From: SZUA-521 sp041738285 | GTDB taxonomy: Bacteria > Pseudomonadota > Gammaproteobacteria > Pseudomonadales > Azotimanducaceae | Assembly (NCBI GenBank): GCA_041738285.1 | Contig: JBGSQB010000060.1 | Coordinates: 1 to 6,493 of the forward strand | Direction: 5' to 3' | DNA length: 6,493 nt | Part shown: in pieces, positions 1 through 5,974 of the stretch | Layout of the letters: every line of letters starts with the position of its first letter | Numbering within the stretch: position 1 is the first letter of the stretch | Notes under the pieces: model-generated | The model's database searches: none | What the model saw: the letters and a program-made list of their open reading frames with translations, nothing else | Told to the model about the DNA's origin: nothing | Position numbers and translations under genes: made by a program

Positions 1-1
1 C

Positions 2-172
2 GGCGTGGGTGTCAGCGCGGTGTCGGCGGATGATCTGGCGGAGGCCCTGGCGCTGCCCACCGCGACCGTCCGCGCCGGGCTCGTGCACCTCGAACTACTC
101 GGGTTTGTTGCCTGTGCGGACGGCGGTTATATTCGCCGCCCCGGCGCCGTTGCGCTCACCCAAAGGCATTGA
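2..172 (+). CDS. C-terminal end of a DprA-like winged-helix protein (5' partial)
   Basis: An open frame enters from the left edge and ends at TGA 170-172, giving 56 visible residues. The segment SADDLAEALALPTATVRAGL, followed by a V-H-L-E-L-L-G-F-V stretch and G-G-Y-I-R-R-P, has the helix-turn-helix plus beta-wing pattern of a winged-helix domain. It closely resembles the small C-terminal domain of DprA/Smf, the DNA-processing protein that loads RecA on incoming single-stranded DNA. From family knowledge, dprA is often near aroE in gammaproteobacteria, usually with tsaC, topA or hemF nearby, which supports this reading. The diagnostic Rossmann-like DprA domain lies outside the window, so another winged-helix protein remains possible. 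The stop is in the same frame as aroE and only six bases before it, suggesting co-transcription. Confidence 0.6.
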   Translation, partial: GVGVSAVSADDLAEALALPTATVRAGLVHLELLGFVACADGGYIRRPGAVALTQRH

Positions 173-178
173 ACAGAC

Positions 179-988
179 TTGGATCGATACGCGGTCGTCG
201 GCAATCCCGTTGCGCACAGCAAATCGCCGGAGATTCATGCGGCGTTCGCGCGGGAAACGGGACAACAGCTCGTCTACGAGCGACTACTCGCGCCCCTCGA
301 CGATTTCGTTGGGGTGACGGAGCGGTTCTTTGCGGCAGGCGGCCGCGGCCTCAACGTCACGGTGCCCTTCAAGGGCGAAGCTTTCCAATGGGTCGATGAA
401 CATGACGAGTTCGCGGGCAGTGCAGGTACGGTCAATACCATTGTTCCCGTCGCAGACGGCTTCCGGGGCTACAACACCGATGGCCTCGGACTCGTGCGCG
501 ATCTCGCCGCCAATTTGCGCATCGACCTAGCTGGCCGCCGCATACTCATGTTGGGCGCCGGCGGTGCTGTGGCCGGCGTGATCGGCCCCCTCCTAGGCTG
601 CGCACCGCAGCGCATCGACGTCGTCAATCGCACCCACGCACGCGCAGTGACGCTCACAGAGCGCTTCGAAGATCCCCGCCTGCAAGCATGCGCGCTCACC
701 GATGTCGCGGCTGCTGGCTACGATCTCGTCATCAATGGCACAGCGGCGGGTCTCGGCGGCGACCGCCCCATACTGCCCGACACCGCGGTCAGAGGTGCCG
801 CGGTGTACGACATGGCGTATGGGCAGGCCGCGAAACCCTTTCTCGGCTGGGCCCGCGATGCGGGCGCGCACTCCGTGCACGATGGGATCGGCATGCTCGT
901 CGAGCAAGCGGCGGAGGCGTTCTTTCGGTGGCGCCAGGTACGGCCGCAGACCCGTGACGTCATCGCGCAGATGGCGGGCCCGCCGTGA
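179..988 (+). CDS. aroE: Shikimate dehydrogenase (NADP+) AroE
   Basis: AroE reduces 3-dehydroshikimate to shikimate with NADPH, the fourth step of the cytoplasmic shikimate pathway to chorismate and aromatic amino acids. The 269-residue product has the usual length and aligns by eye with E. coli AroE throughout. The substrate-binding signature YAVVGNPVAHSKSP is at residues 4-17. The catalytic lysine is K65 in NVTVPFK and the catalytic aspartate is D101 in NTDGLGL. The dinucleotide loop GAGGA is at 126-130, and N150-R-T-H-A-R155 matches the NRTxxR motif that favours NADP. HDGIGMLVEQAA near 234-245 is the conserved C-terminal helix. The start must be the TTG at 179, because an in-frame TGA (170-172) lies just upstream and no other start codon falls between. 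A weak AAAGG at 162-166 may serve as ribosome binding site. Translational coupling to the upstream gene is likely. Confidence 0.96.
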   Translation: MDRYAVVGNPVAHSKSPEIHAAFARETGQQLVYERLLAPLDDFVGVTERFFAAGGRGLNVTVPFKGEAFQWVDEHDEFAGSAGTVNTIVPVADGFRGYNTDGLGLVRDLAANLRIDLAGRRILMLGAGGAVAGVIGPLLGCAPQRIDVVNRTHARAVTLTERFEDPRLQACALTDVAAAGYDLVINGTAAGLGGDRPILPDTAVRGAAVYDMAYGQAAKPFLGWARDAGAHSVHDGIGMLVEQAAEAFFRWRQVRPQTRDVIAQMAGPP

Positions 989-1224
989 AGAGGCGTCGCT
1001 TCATTGCCGGTGCGATCTGTCCGGCGTGTCAGGTCATCGACCGCACGGTCGTCGAGGAGCGCGGCGATGAGCGTGTTCGGATGTGCATCGACTGCGGCCA
1101 TGTCGAACGCATGTCCCTCACCGCCCCAGTGCCCCGCGGCCGATTGGAGACGCCGAAGGGAACAGCGCACGTACCCGCGCAGACCGTCAGGCTCGTCACG
1201 CCGCCACCGAAGTCGGCGAAATAA
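985..1224 (+). CDS. YheV/DUF2387-type small zinc-ribbon protein
   Basis: This 79-residue protein starts MKRRRFIAGAICPAC and carries C12-x2-C15 and C34-x2-C37, a four-cysteine zinc-ribbon arrangement. The KRRFIAGAxCPxC start and the CxxCGH second knuckle are typical of the YheV family (DUF2387), a small conserved proteobacterial protein whose role is not established as far as I know. The GTG start overlaps the aroE stop by four bases (GTGA), a strong sign of translational coupling. This start also begins the protein exactly at the family's conserved basic N-terminus. After the ribbon, residues 45-79 are rich in proline, threonine and lysine and look disordered; they are longer than I would expect for the family. 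It is the last gene before the cox promoter. Confidence 0.85.
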   Translation: MKRRRFIAGAICPACQVIDRTVVEERGDERVRMCIDCGHVERMSLTAPVPRGRLETPKGTAHVPAQTVRLVTPPPKSAK

Positions 1225-1229
1225 GGCGT

Positions 1230-1244
1230 TGAGAATCATTATCT
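1230..1244 (+). promoter_or_regulatory. Fur-box-like element upstream of coxB promoter
   Basis: TGAGAATCATTATCT matches the 7-1-7 Fur consensus TGATAATnATTATCA at 12 of the 14 specified positions; the mismatches are the fourth base and the last base. The half ATCATTATC is canonical. The site is AT-rich in a GC-rich surrounding. It starts six bases after the zinc-ribbon gene stop and lies about 20 bases upstream of the -35, centred near -62 relative to the likely transcription start. That is upstream of the usual position for simple repression, so its effect, if real, could be indirect or activating. Confidence 0.5.
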
Positions 1245-1246
1245 TG

Positions 1247-1263
1247 CGCGATGAACAATCGCG
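1247..1263. promoter_or_regulatory. Perfect inverted repeat abutting the coxB -35 (candidate operator)
   Basis: CGCGATGAACAATCGCG is a 6-bp perfect inverted repeat (CGCGAT/ATCGCG) with a 5-base centre. It ends at the base before the -35 hexamer TTGAGA. This placement is typical of an operator or activator site at the promoter edge. It could instead fold as an RNA hairpin ending the aroE-zinc ribbon transcript, but it is followed by TTGAGAAATG and not a T tract, so an intrinsic terminator is less likely. I do not recognise the motif. Confidence 0.45.
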
Positions 1264-1291
1264 TTGAGAAATGAATGGCCGTTGCTATAAT
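1264..1291 (+). promoter_or_regulatory. Sigma70-type promoter of the cox operon
   Basis: The -35 is TTGAGA at 1264-1269 (five of six to TTGACA) and the -10 is a perfect TATAAT at 1286-1291, with a 16-base spacer. TGC directly before the -10 makes it an extended -10 as well. The expected transcription start is near 1298-1300. No other promoter of comparable quality was seen before coxB, so this should drive coxB-coxA-ctaG-coxC. Confidence 0.8.
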
Positions 1292-1304
1292 CGCCGCGCA
1301 TTAG

Positions 1305-1324
1305 CAGACGGGGTCTTCCGTCTG
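1305..1324 (+). other. 5' leader stem-loop at the start of the coxB transcript
   Basis: CAGACGG (1305-1311) and CCGTCTG (1318-1324) form a perfect 7-bp stem around the 6-base loop GGTCTT. The outer flanks can add G-U and A-U pairs. It begins only a few bases after the predicted transcription start, so it may shield the 5' end of the mRNA. It is not followed by a T run, so it does not read as an intrinsic terminator. Confidence 0.55.
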
Positions 1325-1350
1325 TTGGATTTGTGGTGTGGCGCGGAAAC

Positions 1351-1373
1351 GGTGCGGGCATGTCCCGCGCACC
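1351..1373 (+). other. Second leader hairpin with a bulge
   Basis: GGTGC (1351-1355) pairs with GCACC (1369-1373), and GGG (1356-1358) pairs with CCC (1364-1366). A two-base bulge (GC, 1367-1368) interrupts the 3' arm, and the loop is CATGT. It lies about 90 bases before the coxB start, inside the long leader. In a GC-rich region such a stem can arise by chance. Confidence 0.35.
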
Positions 1374-1451
1374 CTTGTGACGTTCCATGGCGACGCGGTC
1401 GCGCCGCAGACGTCAACCGTTGCGCCGTATGGTTTTGATACAGCGGATTGC

Positions 1452-1455
1452 GAGG
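1452..1455 (+). promoter_or_regulatory. Shine-Dalgarno that supports the coxB GTG start at 1467
   Basis: GAGG at 1452-1455 lies 11 bases before GTG 1467, in an A-rich stretch. The frame is open further upstream to GTG 1338, and there is also a GTG at 1377, but neither has a comparable ribosome binding site. Confidence 0.5.
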
Positions 1456-1466
1456 CAAAAGAAAAC

Positions 1467-2603
1467 GTGAATGGGAAATTCCTCACACGCGTGATCGGCG
1501 GCGCGGCACTGACCACCGCCGGCCTCGCCAGCGTGGCCGATGAGCTCAACATGCCTGTTGGGGTGACACAGATCAGCGCGTCCGTGTACGACCTGCACAT
1601 GCTGATTCTCTACATCTGTTGCGTGATCGGCGTGGTCGTATTCGGCGCGATGGGCTACTCGATGTACGCCCACCGCAAGTCGGTCGGTGCGAAGGCTGCA
1701 CAATTCCACGAGAACACGCGACTCGAGATCGTCTGGACCATCGTGCCTTCGATCATCCTCATCGCCATGGCCGTGCCCGCCACCCGCGTTCTGGTGGACA
1801 TGTACGACACCGGCGACGAAGACATGACAGTCGAGGTTCGCGGCTATCAGTGGAAGTGGCAGTACAAGTATCTCGACGACAATCTCGGCAGCACCCTCTC
1901 CTTCTTCAGCGCGCTCGCAACACCCCAGGACGAAATCCACAACCGTTCCGTGAAGGGCGAGCATTACCTGCTCGAGGTCGACAATCCGCTCGTGGTCCCG
2001 CTCGGCAAAAAGGTCAAGCTGCTGGTGACCGCGAACGACGTGCTGCACGCATGGTGGGTCCCAGACTTCGGGATCAAGCGCGACGCCATCCCCGGCATTG
2101 TCAACGACATCTGGTTCATTGCCGACAAGGCTGGCATCTATCGCGGCCAGTGCACGGAACTGTGCGGTAAGGATCACGGATTCATGCCGATTGTGGTGCG
2201 CGTGCTCCCGCAGGACGAATACGACGCGTGGTACTCAGCCCAGAGCACCGCATTTGCCGAGCGCGAAGCGATGGCGAGCCAGACGTTTGCGGCCGATGAA
2301 CTGATGGCCATGGGCGAACAGGTCTACAACAAGACCTGCGCCACCTGTCATCAAGCCAACGGCCAGGGCATTCCACCGGTATTCCCGGCGATCGCCGGCA
2401 GTGCGATCGCGACGGGTCCACGGGATGCACACATCTCGATCGTGTACGCAGGCAAGCCCGGCACCGCGATGCAGGCATTCGGCACGCAATTGAACGCGGC
2501 GGAGCTTGCAGCGGTCATTCATTATCAGCGGCATGCGTTCGGGAACTCGACCGACGACGTGACCCAGCCGGTCGACATCTTGAACTGGTCAGCGGCGCAG
2601 TAG
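1467..2603 (+). CDS. coxB: Cytochrome c oxidase subunit II with fused cytochrome c domain
   Basis: CoxB accepts electrons from periplasmic cytochrome c and passes them through CuA to haem a in CoxA. From GTG 1467 the product has 378 residues. There is a signal peptide (K4 and R8, hydrophobic 9-24, likely cleavage after A24), and membrane helices at about 43-67 and 86-109. The electron-entry aromatic segment QWKWQYKY is at 128-135. All CuA ligands are present: H194, C229, E231, C233, H237 and M240. The C-terminal part is a class I cytochrome c, with C291-A-T-C294-H295 for haem c and M335 as probable axial ligand. The frame is open back to GTG 1338, but those extra 43 residues look neither like a signal peptide nor like the family; the chosen start gives a normal signal and a ribosome binding site. 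The cytochrome c fusion is usual for this oxidase type in Pseudomonas relatives. It is the first gene of the operon, 19 bases before coxA. Confidence 0.96.
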   Translation: MNGKFLTRVIGGAALTTAGLASVADELNMPVGVTQISASVYDLHMLILYICCVIGVVVFGAMGYSMYAHRKSVGAKAAQFHENTRLEIVWTIVPSIILIAMAVPATRVLVDMYDTGDEDMTVEVRGYQWKWQYKYLDDNLGSTLSFFSALATPQDEIHNRSVKGEHYLLEVDNPLVVPLGKKVKLLVTANDVLHAWWVPDFGIKRDAIPGIVNDIWFIADKAGIYRGQCTELCGKDHGFMPIVVRVLPQDEYDAWYSAQSTAFAEREAMASQTFAADELMAMGEQVYNKTCATCHQANGQGIPPVFPAIAGSAIATGPRDAHISIVYAGKPGTAMQAFGTQLNAAELAAVIHYQRHAFGNSTDDVTQPVDILNWSAAQ

Positions 2604-2622
2604 GCAGGAGTAGGAATAACAC

Positions 2623-4224
2623 ATGAGCGCAGTCCTCGAAGCACATCACGACGATCACCACCACGGTCCCGCCAAGGGCATCACGCGCTGGTTGTTCACC
2701 ACCAACCACAAAGACATCGGCACGCTGTACCTGTGGTTCTCCTTCACGGTGTTTCTCATCGGCGGAATGATGGCCCTGGTGATTCGGGCTGAACTGTTCC
2801 AGCCGGGACTGCAGTTCGTGCAGCCCGAATTCTTCAATCAGATGACGACTAACCACGGCCTCATCATGGTGTTCGGGGCGATCATGCCCGCGATGGTGGG
2901 TCTTGCGAACTGGCTGGTGCCGATGATGATCGGTGCGCCCGACATGGCGCTACCACGGCTGAACAACCTGTCGTTCTGGATTCTCCCGTTCGCTGCGATG
3001 ATCTTGGTGTCGACCTTGTTCATGGAAGGCGGCGGTCCCAACTTCGGCTGGACGTTCTACGCTCCGCTATCGACCACCTTTGCGCCGCCGTCGACGACGT
3101 ACTTCATCTTCGCCATCCATCTGCTCGGTGCATCTTCGATCATGGGATCGATCAACATCATCGCGACCATTCTCAACATGCGCGCTCCGGGCATGACGCT
3201 GATGAAGATGCCGCTGTTCGTATGGACGTGGCTGATCACTGCGTATTTGCTCCTCGCCGTCATGCCGGTGCTTGCAGGCGCCGTCACCATGATGTTGTTC
3301 GACATCCACTTCCACACTGCGTTTTTCAATGCAGCTGGTGGTGGTGACCCAGTCATGTTTCAGCACATCTTCTGGTTCTTCGGGCACCCCGAGGTGTACA
3401 TCATGATTCTGCCCGCCTTCGGCGTGGTGTCGCAGATCATCCCGACCTTTTCACGCAAGCCGCTGTTCGGCTATGACTCGATGGTGTATGCGGTGGCATC
3501 GATCGCGTTCCTGTCGTTCATCGTATGGGCGCACCACATGTTCACCGTGGGCATGCCTTTGGCAGGACAGCTCTTCTTCATGTACACGACGATGCTGATC
3601 GCCATTCCGACAGGCGTGAAAGTGTTCAACTGGATATCGACGATGTGGCGCGGATCGATGACGTTCGAGACGCCGATGCTGTTCTCCATCGCGTTCGTCA
3701 TTCTGTTCACCATCGGCGGCTTCTCGGGGCTCATGCTCGCCATCACCCCGGCCGACTTCCAGTATCACGATACCTACTTCGTCGTCGCGCACTTTCACTA
3801 CGTCCTCGTGCCTGGCGCATTGTTCGGTATCATCGCTGCCGTGTACTACTGGCTGCCGAAATGGTGCGGCCGCATGTACGATGAGAACCTCGGCAAGCTG
3901 CATTTCTGGTTGTCGTTCATCGGCGTCAACGTCACGTTCTTCCCGCAGCATTTCTCGGGGCTTGCGGGCATGCCGCGGCGCATACCTGACTACTCGCTGC
4001 AGTTCGCCGACTTCAACATGCTGTCTTCGGTGGGCGCATTCATCTTCGGCTTCAGTCAGATCCTGTTCCTGTTCATCGTGATCAAGGCCATCAAGGGAGG
4101 TCAGCCAGCGACGGATCGTGTGTGGGATGGCGCACATGGGCTCGAGTGGACCGTGCCGTCACCCGCGCCTTATCACACCTTCACGCACCCGCCGAAGGTC
4201 ACCGACGCGGAAGCGCACTCCTAA
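2623..4224 (+). CDS. coxA: Cytochrome c oxidase subunit I (aa3-type, A1)
   Basis: CoxA is the catalytic subunit, reducing O2 to water at haem a3-CuB while pumping protons across the inner membrane. It has 533 residues and about twelve membrane helices. Haem a ligands are H78 (TTNHG) and H392; the haem a3 ligand is H390 (VVAHFHY). CuB ligands are H255, H304 and H305, and Y259 in GHPEVY can form the His-Tyr cross-link. E257 in GHPEVY, D107 with the following PRLNN (D-pathway entrance) and K333 in IPTGVK (K-pathway) assign it to the A1 class. The N-terminus is histidine-rich (H8, H9, H12-H14). There is no fused subunit III domain. AGGA at 2612-2615 lies seven bases before the ATG and confirms the start. 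Confidence 0.98.
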   Translation: MSAVLEAHHDDHHHGPAKGITRWLFTTNHKDIGTLYLWFSFTVFLIGGMMALVIRAELFQPGLQFVQPEFFNQMTTNHGLIMVFGAIMPAMVGLANWLVPMMIGAPDMALPRLNNLSFWILPFAAMILVSTLFMEGGGPNFGWTFYAPLSTTFAPPSTTYFIFAIHLLGASSIMGSINIIATILNMRAPGMTLMKMPLFVWTWLITAYLLLAVMPVLAGAVTMMLFDIHFHTAFFNAAGGGDPVMFQHIFWFFGHPEVYIMILPAFGVVSQIIPTFSRKPLFGYDSMVYAVASIAFLSFIVWAHHMFTVGMPLAGQLFFMYTTMLIAIPTGVKVFNWISTMWRGSMTFETPMLFSIAFVILFTIGGFSGLMLAITPADFQYHDTYFVVAHFHYVLVPGALFGIIAAVYYWLPKWCGRMYDENLGKLHFWLSFIGVNVTFFPQHFSGLAGMPRRIPDYSLQFADFNMLSSVGAFIFGFSQILFLFIVIKAIKGGQPATDRVWDGAHGLEWTVPSPAPYHTFTHPPKVTDAEAHS

Positions 4225-4229
4225 AGCAA

Positions 4230-4784
4230 ATGGCATCGCGCAACGCTACCACCGCAGCCAAGCTTTCCCTCATCGGTGTGGGGATGTTTGCATTCGCGTT
4301 TGCGCTGGTGCCGCTGTACGACCTCTTGTGTGAAGTGACCGGGCTCGGCGGTCGCACCGGCGACGCCTACGTTTACGAAGCGGCGACGACGAAAGTCGAC
4401 GACTCGCGCCTGATCAAGGTCAACTTCTTGACCGGCACCAATGAAGGCATGCCGTGGCGCTTTTGGGCCCAGTCGACGTCGGTGCGGGTCCATCCGGGCG
4501 AACTCACGGAAGTGAAGTTCTTCGTCAGGAATCCGACCGACAGGGTGATGGTGGCCCAAGCCATTCCGTCCGTCGCGCCGGGTAGCGCCGCGGAGTACTT
4601 CCACAAGACCGAGTGTTTCTGTTTCGAGCGTCAGGTGCTCAAGCCTGGCGAAGAACTGGAAATGCCGATGCGATTCCTGCTGGCACCGGAACTGCCGGGC
4701 TATGTGCAGACGGTATCGCTGTCCTATTCATTGTTCGACATTACTGAACTGGCGGCGGCGGGTTCCATCCGTCCGGACGCTTAA
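4230..4784 (+). CDS. ctaG: Cytochrome c oxidase copper assembly protein CtaG/Cox11
   Basis: CtaG (Cox11) is a membrane-anchored periplasmic copper chaperone that delivers copper to CuB of subunit I. The 184-residue product has one N-terminal membrane helix (about 12-32) and then the conserved LCEVTG segment with C34. The Cox11 copper motif C129-F-C131-F is preceded by YFHKTE, and the fold ends with SLSYSLFDI. These three cysteines match the copper-related cysteines known for the family. The ATG at 4230 is five bases after the coxA stop. The frame is open further upstream inside coxA, but only this start gives the short charged N-terminus before the membrane helix. No good Shine-Dalgarno is seen, so translation probably relies on coupling with coxA. 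Confidence 0.95.
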   Translation: MASRNATTAAKLSLIGVGMFAFAFALVPLYDLLCEVTGLGGRTGDAYVYEAATTKVDDSRLIKVNFLTGTNEGMPWRFWAQSTSVRVHPGELTEVKFFVRNPTDRVMVAQAIPSVAPGSAAEYFHKTECFCFERQVLKPGEELEMPMRFLLAPELPGYVQTVSLSYSLFDITELAAAGSIRPDA

Positions 4785-4809
4785 AGAAATCTGCTGGAGC
4801 TCACCTGCC

Positions 4810-5727
4810 ATGGCGAATGCGGCTGAAGACAAGTCCATCTACTACGTCCCCGAGCGCGGCTGGTATCCGGTATTCGTCGCGCTCGGTGTGGCGATGCTTC
4901 TGGTGGGGCTCGGCAACTGGCTGAACGACATCAAGGCCGGGCAGGACACGACGCATGTGCTGTCCTGGCTTGGTTTCATCGTCTTGTCAGTGGTGCTCTT
5001 CAGCTGGTTCAACAAGGTCATTCAGGAAAACCACGCGGGTATTCCGAATGCTCAGGTCAAGCGGTCATTTGTCTGGGGCATGAGCTGGTTCATCTTCTCC
5101 GAGGTGATGTTCTTCGCGGCATTCTTCGGTGCTCTGTTCTATGCGCGCACATTGTCGGTATCGTGGATCGGTGGTGAGGGCGACAAGGGCATTACCGGGG
5201 AATACCTCTGGCCCGACTTCAAGCCCGAGTGGCCCGTCGTGAACAATCCCGACCCCACGGTGTTCAAGAACCCGGGCGAGTCCATGGCGTCCCAGGGCAT
5301 ATCGACCTGGCTTTCATACCTGCCGTTCTGGAACACCGTGATTCTGCTGACGTCGAGCGTCACAGTGCATTTCGCGCACACGGGCGTGAAGAACAACAAC
5401 CGCGCCGCGCTCAAGGGCTGGTTGTCCCTCACCGTGTTGCTTGGAGTACTGTTTCTCCTGGTTCAGGGCTACGAGTACTACCACGCGTACGAGGAACTGG
5501 GCCTGACGCTGAATTCCGGGATCTACGGCTCGACCTTCTTCATCCTGACGGGGTTCCATGGCTTCCACGTGACCCTCGGCACGTTCATTCTGCTCATGCA
5601 GTTGATTCGTGCGTTCCGTGGCCACTTCAAGGCCGACGATCAGTTCGGACTCGAGGCGGCATCCTGGTACTGGCACTTCGTCGATGTCGTGTGGGTGTGT
5701 CTGTTCTTCTTCGTTTACGTACTTTGA
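4810..5727 (+). CDS. coxC: Cytochrome c oxidase subunit III
   Basis: CoxC is the third core membrane subunit; it stabilises the oxidase and supports proton uptake into the D pathway. The product has 305 residues and about seven hydrophobic helices. Family features are the conserved glutamate E98 in FSEVMFF, GFHGFHVTLGT at 248-258 and SWYWHFVDVVWVCLF at 285-299. A hydrophilic loop at about 119-165 lies between the third and fourth helices. The ATG at 4810 has GGAG at 4796-4799, ten bases upstream. The frame also opens earlier, inside ctaG, but those residues do not fit the family. Only 25 bases separate it from ctaG, so it belongs to the same operon. Its stop is 15 bases from the stop of the convergent small gene. 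Confidence 0.97.
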   Translation: MANAAEDKSIYYVPERGWYPVFVALGVAMLLVGLGNWLNDIKAGQDTTHVLSWLGFIVLSVVLFSWFNKVIQENHAGIPNAQVKRSFVWGMSWFIFSEVMFFAAFFGALFYARTLSVSWIGGEGDKGITGEYLWPDFKPEWPVVNNPDPTVFKNPGESMASQGISTWLSYLPFWNTVILLTSSVTVHFAHTGVKNNNRAALKGWLSLTVLLGVLFLLVQGYEYYHAYEELGLTLNSGIYGSTFFILTGFHGFHVTLGTFILLMQLIRAFRGHFKADDQFGLEAASWYWHFVDVVWVCLFFFVYVL

Positions 5728-5742
5728 CGCGCTGACGCTACC

Positions 5743-5961
5743 TCAGCCCCCATGCCAGGGGGCGTTGAGCCCGAGCTGGCCGGTGTACAGGCCGTAGAAC
5801 GTCACCGCCATCAGGAGACCTGCGAGCGCGATGCGCAGGCCGAGCGCGTACAGCGTGCGTTTCGAACCGACCACTCCGCTGTCCTTGAACAGGAAGCCGA
5901 GGCCGGTGAACAGGCTCGCGACGACCGCGACGAGCAATATGACGATGATCGCTTTGAGCAA
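5743..5961 (-). CDS. DUF2909-type twin-transmembrane small protein
   Basis: This 72-residue protein has two hydrophobic helices, at about 3-25 and 38-61, joined by a short polar loop with K26, D27, K34 and R35. The second helix opens with RTLYALGLRIALAG, a pattern I associate with DUF2909 (twin transmembrane protein), a small family found beside cox genes in Pseudomonas and relatives. Its function is not established; the neighbourhood suggests a part in oxidase assembly or stability, which is inference. The start is TTG, read downward from 5961, with an excellent ribosome binding site AGGTGA six bases before it. It is on the opposite strand to the whole cox cluster, convergent with coxC and divergent from SURF1, so it must have its own promoter, probably inside the SURF1 gene; I could not identify a convincing one. 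Confidence 0.8.
   Translation of the reverse strand: MLKAIIVILLVAVVASLFTGLGFLFKDSGVVGSKRTLYALGLRIALAGLLMAVTFYGLYTGQLGLNAPWHGG
5746..5763. other. GC-rich inverted repeat at the coxC / small-gene convergent junction
   Basis: GCCCCC (5746-5751) and GGGGGC (5758-5763) form a perfect 6-bp stem with a 6-base loop, 18 bases after the coxC stop and inside the last codons of the convergent gene. No T run follows on either strand, so it is not a standard intrinsic terminator. It could slow 3' decay of the coxC mRNA or be incidental. Confidence 0.3.
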
Positions 5962-5965
5962 AACG

Positions 5966-5973
5966 CCTCACCT
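5966..5973 (-). promoter_or_regulatory. Ribosome binding site of the DUF2909-type gene
   Basis: Read on the - strand this is AGGTGAGG, placed directly before the TTG start at 5961 and complementary to the 16S rRNA tail through AGGTGA. It supports the otherwise unusual TTG start. The site ends next to the candidate SURF1 ATG at 5975 on the other strand, so both translation starts share this short interval. Confidence 0.6.
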
Positions 5974-5974
5974 G

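Larger units (their letters stand above)
1226..1270. repeat. Pair of 10-bp direct repeats GCGTTGAGAA
   Basis: GCGTTGAGAA occurs at 1226-1235 and again at 1261-1270, 35 bases apart start to start. The first copy leads into the Fur-like element and the second supplies the -35 hexamer TTGAGA of the coxB promoter. Whether the pair is a protein-binding site or a chance repeat cannot be told from one sequence. Confidence 0.5.

Noticed and set aside
1247..1263. Intrinsic terminator for the aroE-zinc ribbon operon
   Set aside because: The stem is only 6 bp and is followed by TTGAGAAATG, not a T tract. It abuts the coxB -35, which favours an operator reading.
1338..1466. N-terminal extension of CoxB or a separate leader peptide
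   Set aside because: The residues show no signal peptide or family match, and GTG 1338 has no ribosome binding site. It is better treated as the untranslated leader.
1413..2177. A 254-codon open frame on the - strand across coxB
   Set aside because: It lies fully opposite a strongly supported coxB with all metal ligands. Its translation is rich in H, V, D and E as expected from the complement of GC-rich coding DNA, and it shows no recognisable domain.
3451..4137. A 228-codon open frame on the - strand across coxA
   Set aside because: The translation is extremely rich in R, H, E and D with no domain, typical of the antisense of a membrane protein gene, and no ribosome binding site or promoter was evident.
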